This document shows, piece by piece, positions 54,813 through 64,000 of a stretch of 64,000 nt of DNA. Below the pieces are notes generated by a model. That model made no database searches. It was not told where the DNA came from and saw only the letters and a program-made list of their open reading frames with translations. Both the position numbers and the translations under genes were made by a program. Position 1 is the first letter of the stretch. Each line of letters opens with the position of its first letter. The stretch comes from Candidatus Mediterraneibacter faecavium (GTDB taxonomy: Bacteria; Bacillota; Clostridia; Lachnospirales; Lachnospiraceae), in NCBI GenBank assembly GCA_019119995.1, contig DWVY01000003.1:1-64000 (forward strand). The letters run 5' to 3'.

Positions 54813-56168
54813 ATGAGTTTCAAAAATTCTACAAGTTCCAAAACTATAGTATCAGAAGATAAATTTAATAACAAGTGGGGATTTGTCATCTCCTGCATCG
54901 GAAGCTCGGTGGGCATGGCAAATATATGGATGTTCCCGTACCGGATCGGCGAATTCGGAGGCGCGGCATTCCTGATCCCGTATATCATCTTTGTCCTGCT
55001 CATCGGATTCACCGGCGTGATCGGCGAGATGGCGTTCGGGCGTGCCATGCATTCAGGTCCCCTCGGCGCATTTAAAAAGGCTTTCGACATGAAAAGCCCT
55101 CAGAAAAAATCCCGCATCGGAACAGTCATCGGCCTGATTCCCGTTATCGGTTCCCTGGGCATTGCCATCGGCTACAGTGTGATCATCGGCTGGATCTTAA
55201 AGTTCCTTGCCGATTCTGTCACCGGGGCAATTATCAATGACGAGGATCCCGCACAGGTATTCGGCGTGCTTTCCCGGGACTTCGGAAGTATCCCGTGGCA
55301 TCTGCTGGGACTTATACTCGCCCTGATCTGCACGTCTTTCGGCATTGCCCGGGGCATTGAAAAGGTAAACCGGATCATGATGCCCGCATTTTTTGTTCTG
55401 TTCCTTTTTCTTGCAGTAAGGGTTGCCTTCCTTGACGGAGCGGCAGAGGGCTATGCATATCTGTTCAAACCGGACTGGTCAGCTATGACAAACCCGCAGA
55501 CCTGGGTGTACGCTATGGGACAGGCATTCTTCTCTCTGTCTGTCGCCGGCAGCGGAACCGTTGTATACGGAAGTTATCTGAGATCAGACGTCGATATTGT
55601 CAGCAGCGCGAAATACGTGGCGTTCTTTGACACCCTTGCCGCACTGCTTGCAGGGCTTGTCATTATTCCCGCCGTATTTGCCTACGGCATGGAACCGAAT
55701 TCCGGTCCGGGGCTGCTCTTTATCACAATTCCCGCTGTGATCCGGAGCATACCTTTCGGACAGGTATTTGCCATCCTTTTCTTCCTTGCAGTGCTCTTTG
55801 CAGGAGCCACTTCTCTTGTCAACCTGCTGGAAAGCCCGGTAGAAGCCCTGCAGTCCAGATTCGGATGGTCCAGGCGCTCCGCCCTCATCCTCGTAGGAGC
55901 CGTAACTGCAGCCGCCGGACTCTTTGTGGAAGGCAGCCTTTTAAGCCCGTGGATGGACACCATCTCCATCTATGTCATCCCGCTGGGCGCGCTGCTCGCA
56001 GGCATCACCATGTTCTGGGTCTGCGGAAAGACCTTCGCGCGCAACGCCGTTCAGCTGGGGCGCAGACGCACCCTGGGGCGGTGGTTCGAGCCCATGACCA
56101 GGTACGTCTTCTGCGGCGTGGCACTCGTGGTGTATGTACTCGGGATCTTCTTTGGGGGCATAGGGTGA
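54813..56168 (+). CDS. Sodium-dependent transporter, SNF (neurotransmitter:sodium symporter) family
   Basis: The 451-residue membrane protein has 11-12 predicted helices and SNF blocks: KWGFVISCIGSSVGMANIW at helix 1 (residues about 21-39), GVIGEMAFGRAM, and AFFSLSVAGSGTVVYGSYL near helix 6. Bacterial members (LeuT relatives) import amino acids with Na+. The frame is open upstream, but AGAGAGAT 7 nt before 54813 and the family N terminus fix the start. TATAAT is at 54682-54687. Substrate unknown. Confidence 0.9.
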   Translation: MSFKNSTSSKTIVSEDKFNNKWGFVISCIGSSVGMANIWMFPYRIGEFGGAAFLIPYIIFVLLIGFTGVIGEMAFGRAMHSGPLGAFKKAFDMKSPQKKSRIGTVIGLIPVIGSLGIAIGYSVIIGWILKFLADSVTGAIINDEDPAQVFGVLSRDFGSIPWHLLGLILALICTSFGIARGIEKVNRIMMPAFFVLFLFLAVRVAFLDGAAEGYAYLFKPDWSAMTNPQTWVYAMGQAFFSLSVAGSGTVVYGSYLRSDVDIVSSAKYVAFFDTLAALLAGLVIIPAVFAYGMEPNSGPGLLFITIPAVIRSIPFGQVFAILFFLAVLFAGATSLVNLLESPVEALQSRFGWSRRSALILVGAVTAAAGLFVEGSLLSPWMDTISIYVIPLGALLAGITMFWVCGKTFARNAVQLGRRRTLGRWFEPMTRYVFCGVALVVYVLGIFFGGIG

Positions 56169-56262
56169 ATTCGTGCTTATCGTACCGGCTGCAATTAGAA
56201 AACTTTCCCAAAGCAGCCAATCAGCGAATGAATGACTCACGTATTCGCGGACAGAGGGAGAT
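56169..56262 (+). repeat. Truncated family A element, copy A5
   Basis: Directly after the SNF transporter stop codon comes ATTCGTG, as in the other copies, and then AATGACTCACGTATTCGCGG (56229-56248), which matches the proximal arm of A2. Core and distal arm are missing. It runs into the distal end of A4. Confidence 0.6.
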
Positions 56263-56268
56263 TGATTC

Positions 56269-56636
56269 CGTGATTGTCGGGGAGATACTTCCCGTTGGAT
56301 GAACGTAGAAAATCAGACGGATACAGCCCCTTTGATGCATCTTTCGGGACGGACGGGGAGAGGATGCTGATGGTGACTGTGAAAGGGGATTAGAGATAGT
56401 TCAAGCCCGTGGTGCGGCGTTAATCCGGGAAAGGATGTTGTTTGAACGAAGTGAGTTCTTCCTTTCCCGGATTGCTTTTAGCCGTATCATGGGCTTGTTA
56501 CTATCTCTTATGCCCTGTAACCGGAGCCGGAAGCATCCCCTCCCGCCCGTCCCGGATACGTGAGTCAATATACTGTATCCGAGTGATTTGCGGATGTTTC
56601 ATGTTCTATCGCGAAGTATCTTGCAGACAAACACAA
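56269..56636 (-). repeat. Family A palindromic element, copy A4
   Basis: A complete 368-bp element whose proximal end lies about 3 nt after the degV stop codon. The distal end starts CGTGATTGTCGGGGAGATAC (56269). The 117-bp core hairpin (56392-56508) is nearly identical to that of A3. Together with A5 it fills the 471-nt gap between the converging SNF transporter and degV genes. Confidence 0.85.
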
Positions 56637-56639
56637 ATA

Positions 56640-57497
56640 TCACACTTTCTTCATGCATGTCACTGCCATCGCCCCCGGCCCGATATGGCACGCCACGCTC
56701 AGCGACAACGGGCCTTCTATTATTTCATATCCGGGGAACCGGTCCATGATCTCCTGCTTCCACTCCTGTGCTTCTTCTTTGGAACAGGTATATGCCATTC
56801 CCAATATCATCTTGTCTTTCACATCGGCAAAGCGTTCGTTCAGGTCTTTTTCAATGGCATTTAACATCGTCTTCTTGGCTGCTTTCCAACCGCGTACTTT
56901 CGCAAATGCATCCAGTTTTTCTCCCTGGATCTGGAGTACGGGTTTCAGGTTCAGCACAGTTCCGATGGCTGCGGCAGCCGGTGTGACCCTGCCGCCTTTT
57001 TTCAGGTACTTCAGCGTGTCTACTGTAATGTAGATGCTGGCCTGGAGTTTTTCTCTCTCCAGCACTTCTTTGATCTCTGCCGCGGATTTGCCCTGATCGC
57101 GCAGGTACATTGCGTCATACACAGACTGTTCCTGTGTGACGGAGATCCTCTGATTATCGACCACCTGTACCCTGCCTTTATACTCAGCCGCAATAGACAG
57201 GGCTGTAGCGCAGGTGCTGCTCAGTCCGCTGGACATCGGGATGCAGACGATCTCATCGTATTCTTTCAGGACTTTCTCCCACAGCTCCATCACATTTCCC
57301 GGAGAGGGCTGAGAGGTAGAGATATCCGAGTCGGCTCCCAGTTTCTCATAGAACTGCTCCTGTGTCAGCGTGATATCTTCATAATATATTTCTCCGTCGA
57401 TGAAAAAGGGCATAGGGAGTACATAGATCCCGAGTTCTTTTCCCCGTTTCTGCGTAATTCCGCTGTTGCTGTCAGTAACGATAGCAATTTTACTCAT
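56640..57497 (-). CDS. DegV family fatty-acid-binding protein
   Basis: The 285-residue protein starts with IAIVTDSNSG and has the DegV two-domain fold with ISTSQPSPG near residue 88 and SSGLSSTC near 115. DegV/FakB proteins bind fatty acids and can present them to a FakA kinase; no fakA gene is visible here. AGGAG lies 8 nt before the ATG at 57497. It is the last gene of the polA-coaE-MBL-ACT-PFL series; element A4 follows its stop codon. Confidence 0.9.
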   Translation of the reverse strand: MSKIAIVTDSNSGITQKRGKELGIYVLPMPFFIDGEIYYEDITLTQEQFYEKLGADSDISTSQPSPGNVMELWEKVLKEYDEIVCIPMSSGLSSTCATALSIAAEYKGRVQVVDNQRISVTQEQSVYDAMYLRDQGKSAAEIKEVLEREKLQASIYITVDTLKYLKKGGRVTPAAAAIGTVLNLKPVLQIQGEKLDAFAKVRGWKAAKKTMLNAIEKDLNERFADVKDKMILGMAYTCSKEEAQEWKQEIMDRFPGYEIIEGPLSLSVACHIGPGAMAVTCMKKV

Positions 57498-57556
57498 TTC
57501 TTCTCTCCTGATTCTCAAGGCTGTTTTCTATAAACTGTCCTTTTGTTCTGATAACT

Positions 57557-58921
57557 CTAATTCTTGAAGCTGTGGATCGGAGCCGGTATCCGCCCTTTCC
57601 TGCTGATAAATGTCTCGCAGCCGAACTCATTGACCGGCATGATCGGGGCATATCCGAGAAGTCCGCCGAACTGTGCCGTCTCCCCGACGTCTTTTCCGAT
57701 CACAGGGATCAGGCGCACGGCTGTCGTCTTCTGGTTTACCATACCGATCGCCATCTCGTCGGCAATGATACCGGAGATCGTACTTGCAGAAGTTTTTCCC
57801 GGAATGGCGATCATGTCAAGCCCCACCGAGCACACACAGGTCATAGCCTCCAGCTTTTCCAATGTCAGGGAGCCTGCATGGACTGCGTCGATCATCCCCT
57901 GATCCTCGCTGACCGGGATAAACGCGCCGCTTAAGCCGCCCACATAGGAAGACGCCATCACGCCGCCCTTTTTCACCTGGTCATTGAGCAGTGCCAGCGC
58001 TGCCGTTGTCCCCGGCGCTCCTACGCGCTCCAGACCGATCTCTTCAAGGATTTCCGCCACACTGTCGCCCACATCCGGCGTCGGTGCAAGGGAGAGATCC
58101 ACGATGCCGAAGGGAACGCCCAGGCGCTGGGACGCCTCGCCGGCTACAAGCTGTCCGACGCGGGTCACCTTGAAAGCTGTCTTCTTGATCGTCTCGCAAA
58201 GCTCCTCAAAACCTTTGCCGCGCACTTTCTCAAGCGCTTTTTTCACTACTCCGGGGCCGCTGACTCCCACGTTGATCACGGCGTCAGCCTCCGTAACGCC
58301 GAGGAAAGCTCCTGCCATGAACGGATTGTCATCCGGTGCATTACAGAAGATCACGAGCTTTGCACATCCCAGAGAATCTCTGTCCTTTGTAGCCTCCGCC
58401 GTTGCTTTTACGATCTCACCGCACAGGCGCACGGCGTCCATATTAATACCTGTCTTTGTAGATCCTACATTGACAGAACTGCAGATACGCTCTGTGACCG
58501 CAAGCGCCTGAGGGATCGACCGGATCAGATTCTCATCGCTCTTTGTCATCGCTTTTGATACAAGCGCGGAATACCCGCCGATAAAGTTGACTCCCACTAC
58601 TTCCGCCGCCCGGTCCAGAGTCTTCGCAATTTCTACGAAATCCTCCGGAGTCTTGCAGGCTGCTCCTCCGACCAGAGCGATGGGAGTGATGGAAATCCTC
58701 TTGTTCACGATCGGAATGCCGAATTCCTTCTCGATATCCTGTCCCACAGAGACAAGATCCTTTGCCGTTGTAGTGATCTTTTCATAGATCTTACGGTTCA
58801 GTTCCTTTAAGTCAGAGTCAATGCAGTCCAGAAGGCTGATCCCCAGAGTGATGGTCCTCACATCAAGGTTCTCGCTCTCGATCATCTTATTTGTCTCTGA
58901 CACTTCATACATATTGATCAT
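57557..58921 (-). CDS. PFL (DUF711 / UPF0210) family protein
   Basis: The 454-residue protein matches the UPF0210/DUF711 family of pyruvate-formate-lyase-like fold; blocks include IRTITLG-like sequence [15 protein letters not shown] near residue 21 and [16 protein letters not shown]. Function is unknown. The family is typically encoded just after a small ACT-domain protein, as here (19-nt gap), so the two probably act together. GGGGG lies 9 nt before the ATG. Confidence 0.9.
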   Translation of the reverse strand: MINMYEVSETNKMIESENLDVRTITLGISLLDCIDSDLKELNRKIYEKITTTAKDLVSVGQDIEKEFGIPIVNKRISITPIALVGGAACKTPEDFVEIAKTLDRAAEVVGVNFIGGYSALVSKAMTKSDENLIRSIPQALAVTERICSSVNVGSTKTGINMDAVRLCGEIVKATAEATKDRDSLGCAKLVIFCNAPDDNPFMAGAFLGVTEADAVINVGVSGPGVVKKALEKVRGKGFEELCETIKKTAFKVTRVGQLVAGEASQRLGVPFGIVDLSLAPTPDVGDSVAEILEEIGLERVGAPGTTAALALLNDQVKKGGVMASSYVGGLSGAFIPVSEDQGMIDAVHAGSLTLEKLEAMTCVCSVGLDMIAIPGKTSASTISGIIADEMAIGMVNQKTTAVRLIPVIGKDVGETAQFGGLLGYAPIMPVNEFGCETFISRKGRIPAPIHSFKN

Positions 58922-58940
58922 ACAGCATTACCCCCGCAAT

Positions 58941-59213
58941 CTACAGTCTGTGCATTTTCTCAAAGATTTCTTCTCTCTGGCAGTGGATGCTCACGCCGAT
59001 CTCCTGTCCCAGCGTTTCCATCTCATCGCAGAGCGCCGTGAAGTCTTTGTCAAGATCTGTCACATCCGCGATCACCATCATATTAAAGTATCCCTGGACG
59101 ATGGTCTGTGAAATATCCAGAATGTTGATCTTGTTCTCCGCAAGATAGGTACACACTTTTGCAACGATCCCGACTGTATCCTTGCCCAGCACTGTAACGA
59201 TACATTTCTTCAT
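58941..59213 (-). CDS. ACT domain protein (UPF0237 family)
   Basis: The 90-residue protein is a single ACT domain (VTVLGKDTVGIVAKVCTYLAE), a small ligand-binding module, matching UPF0237. It pairs with the following PFL/DUF711 gene in many Firmicutes. Ligand unknown. GGGAGGATTATAAAG lies before the ATG. Confidence 0.9.
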   Translation of the reverse strand: MKKCIVTVLGKDTVGIVAKVCTYLAENKINILDISQTIVQGYFNMMVIADVTDLDKDFTALCDEMETLGQEIGVSIHCQREEIFEKMHRL

Positions 59214-59237
59214 CTTTATAATCCTCCCTGATCAAAA

Positions 59238-60035
59238 TCATACTGTAATGATATCTGAAACGGTATCACGGCTGGCGACAAACATATCCAGATCCTCTCC
59301 CCGGTAATCATTGTCGGCAAGCGTGACTTCCAGTTTCACTGTCTCATATGCAAGCTTTGCATAATTGTTCTCTTTGCTCAGATGTCCAAGGACGATATGT
59401 TTCAGATCATCATGTAGTATATCACAAAGCAAACGCCCTGACAATTCATTTGAGAGATGCCCTCTGTCTCCTAAAATACGCTGTTTCAGATAATACGGAT
59501 AGCCCCCGACCTCCAGCATATGTATATCGTGGTTGGCCTCCAGGAGCACTGCGTCCAGGTTCTGAAGATGCTCTACCGTGTAGTCGTCGTATTTTCCCAG
59601 ATCCGTCGCCACAGCAACCGATTTCCCGCCGCATTCCAGACGGTAACCGGACGGCTCGTTGGCATCGTGGGAGATCGCAAAAGGGTTGACCGTCACATCC
59701 CCGAGTACGAACGCTTCGTCTGTGTGGATCGGATGGAGCAGTCCTTCCGGCATGCGCCCCAGTCCGGAATAGCTTAAGATGCCTTCAATGGTCCCCGGTG
59801 TCGCATAGATCGGGATCTCATATTTTCTGCTGAATACCCCCAGTCCCTGGATATGGTCGGAATGTTCATGGGTGATCAGGATCCCGTCAAGTTCATCCCC
59901 TTTGATCTCCAGTTTCTTCAGTCCTTCCTCTATTCTCTTCTTGCTGATCCCTGTATCGATGAGAAGATGCGTATCGTCGCTTCCCACATAGATACAGTTG
60001 CCGCTGCTTCCGCTGGCAATGCTGCACATTCTCAT
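59238..60035 (-). CDS. MBL-fold metallohydrolase (WalJ/YycJ-like)
   Basis: The 265-residue protein has the metallo-beta-lactamase fold with the metal motif THEHSDH near residue 55, the WalJ/YycJ-type N terminus CSIASGSSGNCIYV, and later HDANEP and GHLSKENN. Homologues are linked to DNA double-strand break handling or cell-wall homeostasis; the substrate is not certain. Its ATG overlaps the coaE stop (ATGA). Confidence 0.9.
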   Translation of the reverse strand: MRMCSIASGSSGNCIYVGSDDTHLLIDTGISKKRIEEGLKKLEIKGDELDGILITHEHSDHIQGLGVFSRKYEIPIYATPGTIEGILSYSGLGRMPEGLLHPIHTDEAFVLGDVTVNPFAISHDANEPSGYRLECGGKSVAVATDLGKYDDYTVEHLQNLDAVLLEANHDIHMLEVGGYPYYLKQRILGDRGHLSNELSGRLLCDILHDDLKHIVLGHLSKENNYAKLAYETVKLEVTLADNDYRGEDLDMFVASRDTVSDIITV

Positions 60036-60616
60036 AACTGCAAATTATCTCCTATCTGTTTCTTTGTATTTTCAAAATCCCCGCTGTTGTCGATCACCAC
60101 GCCGCAGGACGCACGGAACCGCTCCTCCTCCGGCTGGGATGCGATCATCTGAGATATCTTATCGTCTGTATATCCGCGTGATGCCTTCAGGCGCTCTCTC
60201 CGCACATTTTCATCCGTATAAATATACCACAGCTCGTCGCACAGCTCTTTTCCCACGTCGGGGAGAAGGGCTGCCTCAACTACATAGAGCTTCCTGCCTT
60301 CCTCCGCCTTGCTCCGTATATCCTGCTCCACCTGGCAGATCACTTCCGGGTGAACGATGCCGTTCAGCTGCGCCAGTTTTTCTTCATCGGCAAATACGAT
60401 GCTTCCCAGAGCCGCACGGTCCAATTCTCCCTGTCCGTCAAGGATTCCTGTCCCGAACGCCTCCACGATCCGCTCGAAGCACCGGGTTCCTTTTTTCTGC
60501 AGGGCGCGCGCCGTCTCGTCCATCTGACAGATGACCGCGCCGTAAGCATCTTTCAGATACTCAAGCACTCTGCTTTTCCCTGATCCAACTCCTCCTGTGA
60601 TTCCGATTACTTTCAT
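60032..60616 (-). CDS. coaE: Dephospho-CoA kinase
   Basis: The 194-residue enzyme phosphorylates dephospho-CoA, the last step of CoA synthesis. The P-loop GGVGSGKSRV is at residues 7-16 and the lid region contains RLKASRGYTDD. The ATG lies 1 nt after the polA stop codon. The polA-coaE pairing is common in Firmicutes. Confidence 0.96.
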   Translation of the reverse strand: MKVIGITGGVGSGKSRVLEYLKDAYGAVICQMDETARALQKKGTRCFERIVEAFGTGILDGQGELDRAALGSIVFADEEKLAQLNGIVHPEVICQVEQDIRSKAEEGRKLYVVEAALLPDVGKELCDELWYIYTDENVRRERLKASRGYTDDKISQMIASQPEEERFRASCGVVIDNSGDFENTKKQIGDNLQL

Positions 60617-60617
60617 T

Positions 60618-63233
60618 TTACTTTGCCTCGTACCAGTTCATTCCGGTATGCATGTCTGCGATCAGCGGCACAGAGAGATCCGCCGCGTGTTCCATCTTAT
60701 CCTTCAGGATCTCTTTTACTTCTTCCACTTCATGTTCATCAGCTTCGATCAGAAGCTCGTCATGTACCTGCAGGATCAGTCTGGACTTGAGGTTCCTCTT
60801 TCTCAATTCCTCATCTACGCCGATCATGGCGATCTTTATGATATCAGCTGCCGTCCCCTGAATCGGTGCGTTCATAGCCACCCGTTCTCCGAAACTGCGC
60901 TGCATGAAATTACTGGATTTCAGCTCCGGCACCGGTCTTCTCCTGCCGAACAGGGTCACCGCATATCCTTTTTCCTTTGCATGTGCCACCGAGTCATCCA
61001 GGAACTTCTTGATCCCGGGATAAGTCTCAAAATAATGTTCGATATACTGAGCCGCTTCTTTCCTCGTGATGCTCAGATCCTGGCTCAGCCCGAAAGAACT
61101 GATCCCGTATACGATCCCGAAGTTCACTGCCTTGGCATTTCGCCTCTGAAGATCCGTCACTTCATCAAAAGGCGTGTGGAATACCTGGGACGCGGTCATC
61201 CTGTGGATATCTCTTGCATCCCTGTATGCCTGGATGAGCTGTTCATCTCCGGAGCAGTGCGCCAGGATCCTCAGCTCGATCTGGGAATAATCCGCATCCA
61301 CGAACACATATCCCTCTCTCGGCACAAAGACTTTCCGGATCAGCCGGCCAAGCTCCATCCTTACAGGTATATTCTGAAGGTTGGGTTCCGTGCTGCTCAG
61401 TCTCCCGGTCGCGGTCACTGTCTGATTGAATTTCCCGTGTATCCGCCCGTCCGGCCCGATAAAGACCGCCAGCCCGTCCGCATAAGTTGATTTCAATTTG
61501 GCAAGCTGCCTGTACTCCAGGATCTTCGCCACGATCGGATGATCCGGCGCAAGCTTATCCAGCACGTCAGCCGCCGTCGAGTAGCCGGTCTTTGTCTTCT
61601 TCGCATGAGGCATCCCCAGCTTTTCAAACAAGATCACGCCCAGCTGCTTGGGGGAATTGATATTGAATTCCTCGCCCGCGAGATCATAGATTTCTTTTTC
61701 CAGCTCCACGATCCTCGTTCCCAACTGATCCCCGTATGCTTTCAGGGCCTGGGCCTCTACCTTCACGCCTGCCTGTTCCATATGATATAAGGTAAATATA
61801 AGCGGCATCTCGATATCGCGGAACAGGCGGTCCATCCCCGCATCCGCCAGTTTTTTCTCAAGGACCGGCACGGCCGCATAGGCAGTGTACGCCTCATAGC
61901 AGGATTTCGCGGTATCATCCAGCTTTTCATCAATCATAAGCCCCAGATGTTCTCTTGCCACATCTTCATAATCGTAATCACTTTTCAGCGGATTGAGCAG
62001 ATAAGCCGCCACGATCATATCGAAACAGCCGCCGCACTTTACGCCGGGGAGAAAGGAAAGGAATTCTTTGAGCCCGCACATGGAAAAGCACTTCACTTTT
62101 CCGGCAAGGTGCGACAGATGTTCTGCCAGCTTTTCAAAATCCATATCCATATCACAGGGAATGGAGACGATCTTATCTTTTCCCCATGCAAGTGAGATCC
62201 GCCCGTATCCCGAAGGATGTGCGAACAGAGGCAGCACATTTCCCGGATCTTTGGAAAATGCAGCTCCCACGCACTCCGCTTTCTCCGCTTCGGCAAATAC
62301 AGATGCAATCTCCTGCGGATCTGCCACTTCCCGGAAAGATGTCTCCACATCGTTAGACACTGTTTCCACATCAAACCTGCTGAGCATATTCTTGAACTGC
62401 AGCCTCTGGAACCATTCGTGGGCTGCGCTTGTATAAGGATTCCCGTGGCGGGCTTTCTCCAGGTCGAAATCAATATCCGCATGGATGTCGATGGTCGCCA
62501 GCACCTTGCTCATCTTCGCCTGTTCCCAGTACTCTTTCAGGTTTTTACTTGCTCTGGGCGGCTTTAATTCATCTGCATGCGTGTATGCATTCTCGATAGA
62601 CTTGTACTGCTGTATGATCTTTGTGGCGGTCTTTTCGCCGATCCCCGGCACTCCCGGTATATTATCGGAAGCATCTCCCATCAATGCCTTCACATCGATA
62701 AATTCTTTCGGGGTGACGCCGTAATGTTCCTCGACATCTGCGGCATTGTAATCCTCAACCTCTGTCCTGCCCTGCTTTGTCTTCGGGATCCGGATCTTCA
62801 CATGTTCCGTCGCCAGCTGAAGCGTATCACGGTCGCCGGATATGATGGATACATCCATTCCCTTTTCTTCGCACAGATGGGAGATCGTACCGAGCAGGTC
62901 ATCCGCCTCCAGACCTTCTTTCTCGATGATCTCGATATCCATCGCCCGCAGTACTTCTTTGATCACGGGCACCTGCTGTCTTAATTCCTCCGCCATCGGT
63001 TTGCGTGTCCCTTTGTAATCCGCGTACATCTTATGCCGGAAAGTCGGCGCATGCACATCAAAAGTCACCGTCAGATACTCCGGCTGCTCCTCATCCAGTA
63101 TCTTAAACATGATATTTAAAAAACCATAGACTGCATTCGTGTGCAGTCCCTCGGAATTCGTCAGGTCCGGTACTCCGTAAAACGCCCGGTTCAATATACT
63201 GTGTCCGTCTATCAGTACGATTTTTTCACTCAT
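60618..63233 (-). CDS. polA: DNA polymerase I
   Basis: The 871-residue enzyme fills gaps in repair and removes primers. It has the 5'-3' exonuclease domain (residues about 1-290, with GDRDTLQL and GDASDNIPGVPGIGEKTA), a 3'-5' exonuclease-like domain (about 310-480) and the polymerase domain with DYSQIELRILAH near residue 645 and QVHDELLIEA near 825. In the middle domain the ExoI Asp-x-Glu position reads VGAAFSKD, so proofreading is predicted to be lost, as in the Bacillus and Thermus enzymes. It leads the polA-coaE operon. Confidence 0.97.
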   Translation of the reverse strand: MSEKIVLIDGHSILNRAFYGVPDLTNSEGLHTNAVYGFLNIMFKILDEEQPEYLTVTFDVHAPTFRHKMYADYKGTRKPMAEELRQQVPVIKEVLRAMDIEIIEKEGLEADDLLGTISHLCEEKGMDVSIISGDRDTLQLATEHVKIRIPKTKQGRTEVEDYNAADVEEHYGVTPKEFIDVKALMGDASDNIPGVPGIGEKTATKIIQQYKSIENAYTHADELKPPRASKNLKEYWEQAKMSKVLATIDIHADIDFDLEKARHGNPYTSAAHEWFQRLQFKNMLSRFDVETVSNDVETSFREVADPQEIASVFAEAEKAECVGAAFSKDPGNVLPLFAHPSGYGRISLAWGKDKIVSIPCDMDMDFEKLAEHLSHLAGKVKCFSMCGLKEFLSFLPGVKCGGCFDMIVAAYLLNPLKSDYDYEDVAREHLGLMIDEKLDDTAKSCYEAYTAYAAVPVLEKKLADAGMDRLFRDIEMPLIFTLYHMEQAGVKVEAQALKAYGDQLGTRIVELEKEIYDLAGEEFNINSPKQLGVILFEKLGMPHAKKTKTGYSTAADVLDKLAPDHPIVAKILEYRQLAKLKSTYADGLAVFIGPDGRIHGKFNQTVTATGRLSSTEPNLQNIPVRMELGRLIRKVFVPREGYVFVDADYSQIELRILAHCSGDEQLIQAYRDARDIHRMTASQVFHTPFDEVTDLQRRNAKAVNFGIVYGISSFGLSQDLSITRKEAAQYIEHYFETYPGIKKFLDDSVAHAKEKGYAVTLFGRRRPVPELKSSNFMQRSFGERVAMNAPIQGTAADIIKIAMIGVDEELRKRNLKSRLILQVHDELLIEADEHEVEEVKEILKDKMEHAADLSVPLIADMHTGMNWYEAK

Positions 63234-63412
63234 CAGATCCGCCTCCGTCTGTGTTCAGACGTGCTGCTGACTGCAGCCGTCTTTAACCATTAATCCAGTA
63301 TACACTAAAAATCTCCTTTTTAAAAGGCTGTTTTTATGGTATCATGAGAAACACGGCGGTCAGATACGACCGCCAGGTACACGAACTCTTAATCAACAAA
63401 AGGAGAGCTGAA

Positions 63413-64000
63413 ATGGACAGTATCATATTTGATGTAGACGGCACGATCTGGGATTCCACGGAATCCGTAGCAGCTTCATGGAATAAAGCGATCCGGGAAT
63501 CTTCCGATCTGGATCTTACACTGGAGCCGGTTTCACTGAGCAGAGTATTCGGCAAGACCATGACTGAAATCGCCGATGCGCTTTTTCCGGCTTTAGAAAA
63601 CGATAAACGCATGAAACTGCTCGATATATGTTTTGACGAGGAAAACCGGTATCTGGAAGACCACCCCGGCATCCTCTATCCGGGAGTTACAGAGACGATC
63701 AAAAGCCTCGCCCTTAAGTATCCGCTCTATATCGTCAGCAACTGTCAGTGCGGCTACATCGAAGTCATGCTCCGCACAACCGGCCTGGAACCATATATCA
63801 AAGACCATCTTTGCTTTGGGGAAACTCAGGTGTCCAAAGGCGAGACCATCCTCATGCTGATGGAGAAGAACGGTTTAAAATCTCCCGTATATGTAGGCGA
63901 CACCCAGGGAGATGCCGATTCCTGTAAAACTGCCGGGATCCCATTTATCTTTGCAGAATATGGATTTGGCAATGTACCTGACGCCGGCACCCGTATACAT
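63413..64000 (+). CDS. HAD-family hydrolase (phosphoglycolate phosphatase-like), truncated by window end
   Basis: Only the first 196 codons are present; no stop is reached. The start has AGGAG 8 nt upstream. HAD motif I is FDVDGTIWDS (Asp7 and Asp9), motif II is VSNCQ near residue 109, a lysine follows in QVSKGET near 139, and motif III-IV is YVGDTQGDADS near 160. The protein is of the PGP/Gph-like subgroup with a helical cap. It diverges from polA. Confidence 0.9.
   Translation, partial: MDSIIFDVDGTIWDSTESVAASWNKAIRESSDLDLTLEPVSLSRVFGKTMTEIADALFPALENDKRMKLLDICFDEENRYLEDHPGILYPGVTETIKSLALKYPLYIVSNCQCGYIEVMLRTTGLEPYIKDHLCFGETQVSKGETILMLMEKNGLKSPVYVGDTQGDADSCKTAGIPFIFAEYGFGNVPDAGTRIH

Overview
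The window looks like a chromosomal segment of a spore-forming, anaerobic, fermentative member of the Lachnospiraceae (Clostridia). This rests on the gene content and order (DUF512 protein-der-plsY-gpsA-spoIVA; yceD-rpmF-plsX-acpP then rnc-smc-ftsY; pta-ackA; dgt-dnaG-rpoD), on a T-box leader, on a citrate synthase of the Re-type/isopropylmalate-synthase-like family beside a eukaryotic-type isocitrate dehydrogenase, and on moderate G+C. The species cannot be named from sequence alone. Almost all of it is housekeeping DNA, mostly on the minus strand, and no phage, transposase, CRISPR array or rRNA is visible.

Layout. 0.1-6.1 kb (minus): DUF512 radical-SAM protein, Der GTPase, PlsY, GpsA and the spore coat ATPase SpoIVA, which has its own candidate sigma-E promoter. 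6.2-9.3 kb: PRPP synthetase (plus) and ilvA with a DUF1653 gene (minus). 9.3-16.8 kb (minus): DUF177 protein, L32, PlsX and ACP, a terminator, then RNase III, SMC and FtsY. 16.8-20.8 kb: pta-ackA and mgtE. 20.8-22.1 kb: tmcAL (plus). 22.1-23.4 kb: 1.3 kb without genes, made entirely of nested palindromic elements. 23.4-26.8 kb: probable Re-citrate synthase, a GntR/FadR regulator and isocitrate dehydrogenase (glutamate carbon skeleton). 27-33.8 kb: leuB-ilvD-ilvB-serC-serA. 34-40.2 kb: yajC, tgt, an L,D-transpeptidase, aroC (plus) and a nucleoside kinase. 40.2-47.7 kb: polyphosphate:AMP phosphotransferase, dgt, dnaG, rpoD, trmK and a Nif3 protein. 47.8-49.5 kb: two divergent small regulators, a lipoprotein and tRNA-Leu. 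49.8-51.7 kb: trpB2 behind a tryptophan T-box. 51.7-54.4 kb: a DUF2804 gene and infC-rpmI-rplT with a leader attenuator. 54.8-56.2 kb: an SNF-family transporter (plus). 56.6-63.2 kb: polA-coaE-MBL hydrolase-ACT-PFL protein-degV. The window ends inside a HAD phosphatase.

The most unusual content is non-coding. Family A elements (about 365 bp, 23-bp terminal inverted repeats, a giant imperfect hairpin) start 2-9 nt after the stop codons of spoIVA, tmcAL, icd and degV, always in the same orientation relative to the preceding gene, with a truncated copy after the SNF transporter. The 117-bp core hairpin of one copy has a different sequence from the other complete copies but the same length and pairing plan. 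Family B elements (about 160 bp) carry terminal repeats around a cloverleaf-like fold with two compensatory base-pair changes between copies. Further hairpin clusters lie after trpB2 and rplT, and a 569-bp palindromic element lies between two family A copies. No protein in the window explains them.

Regulatory logic read from the sequence: one 10-bp palindrome of the kind bound by FadR-type GntR proteins overlaps both the promoter of the citrate synthase-gntR-icd operon and that of pta-ackA, suggesting shared control of citrate-derived glutamate synthesis and acetate flux. trpB2 is controlled by charged tRNA-Trp. infC uses an AUU start codon and sits behind a probable L20-type attenuator.
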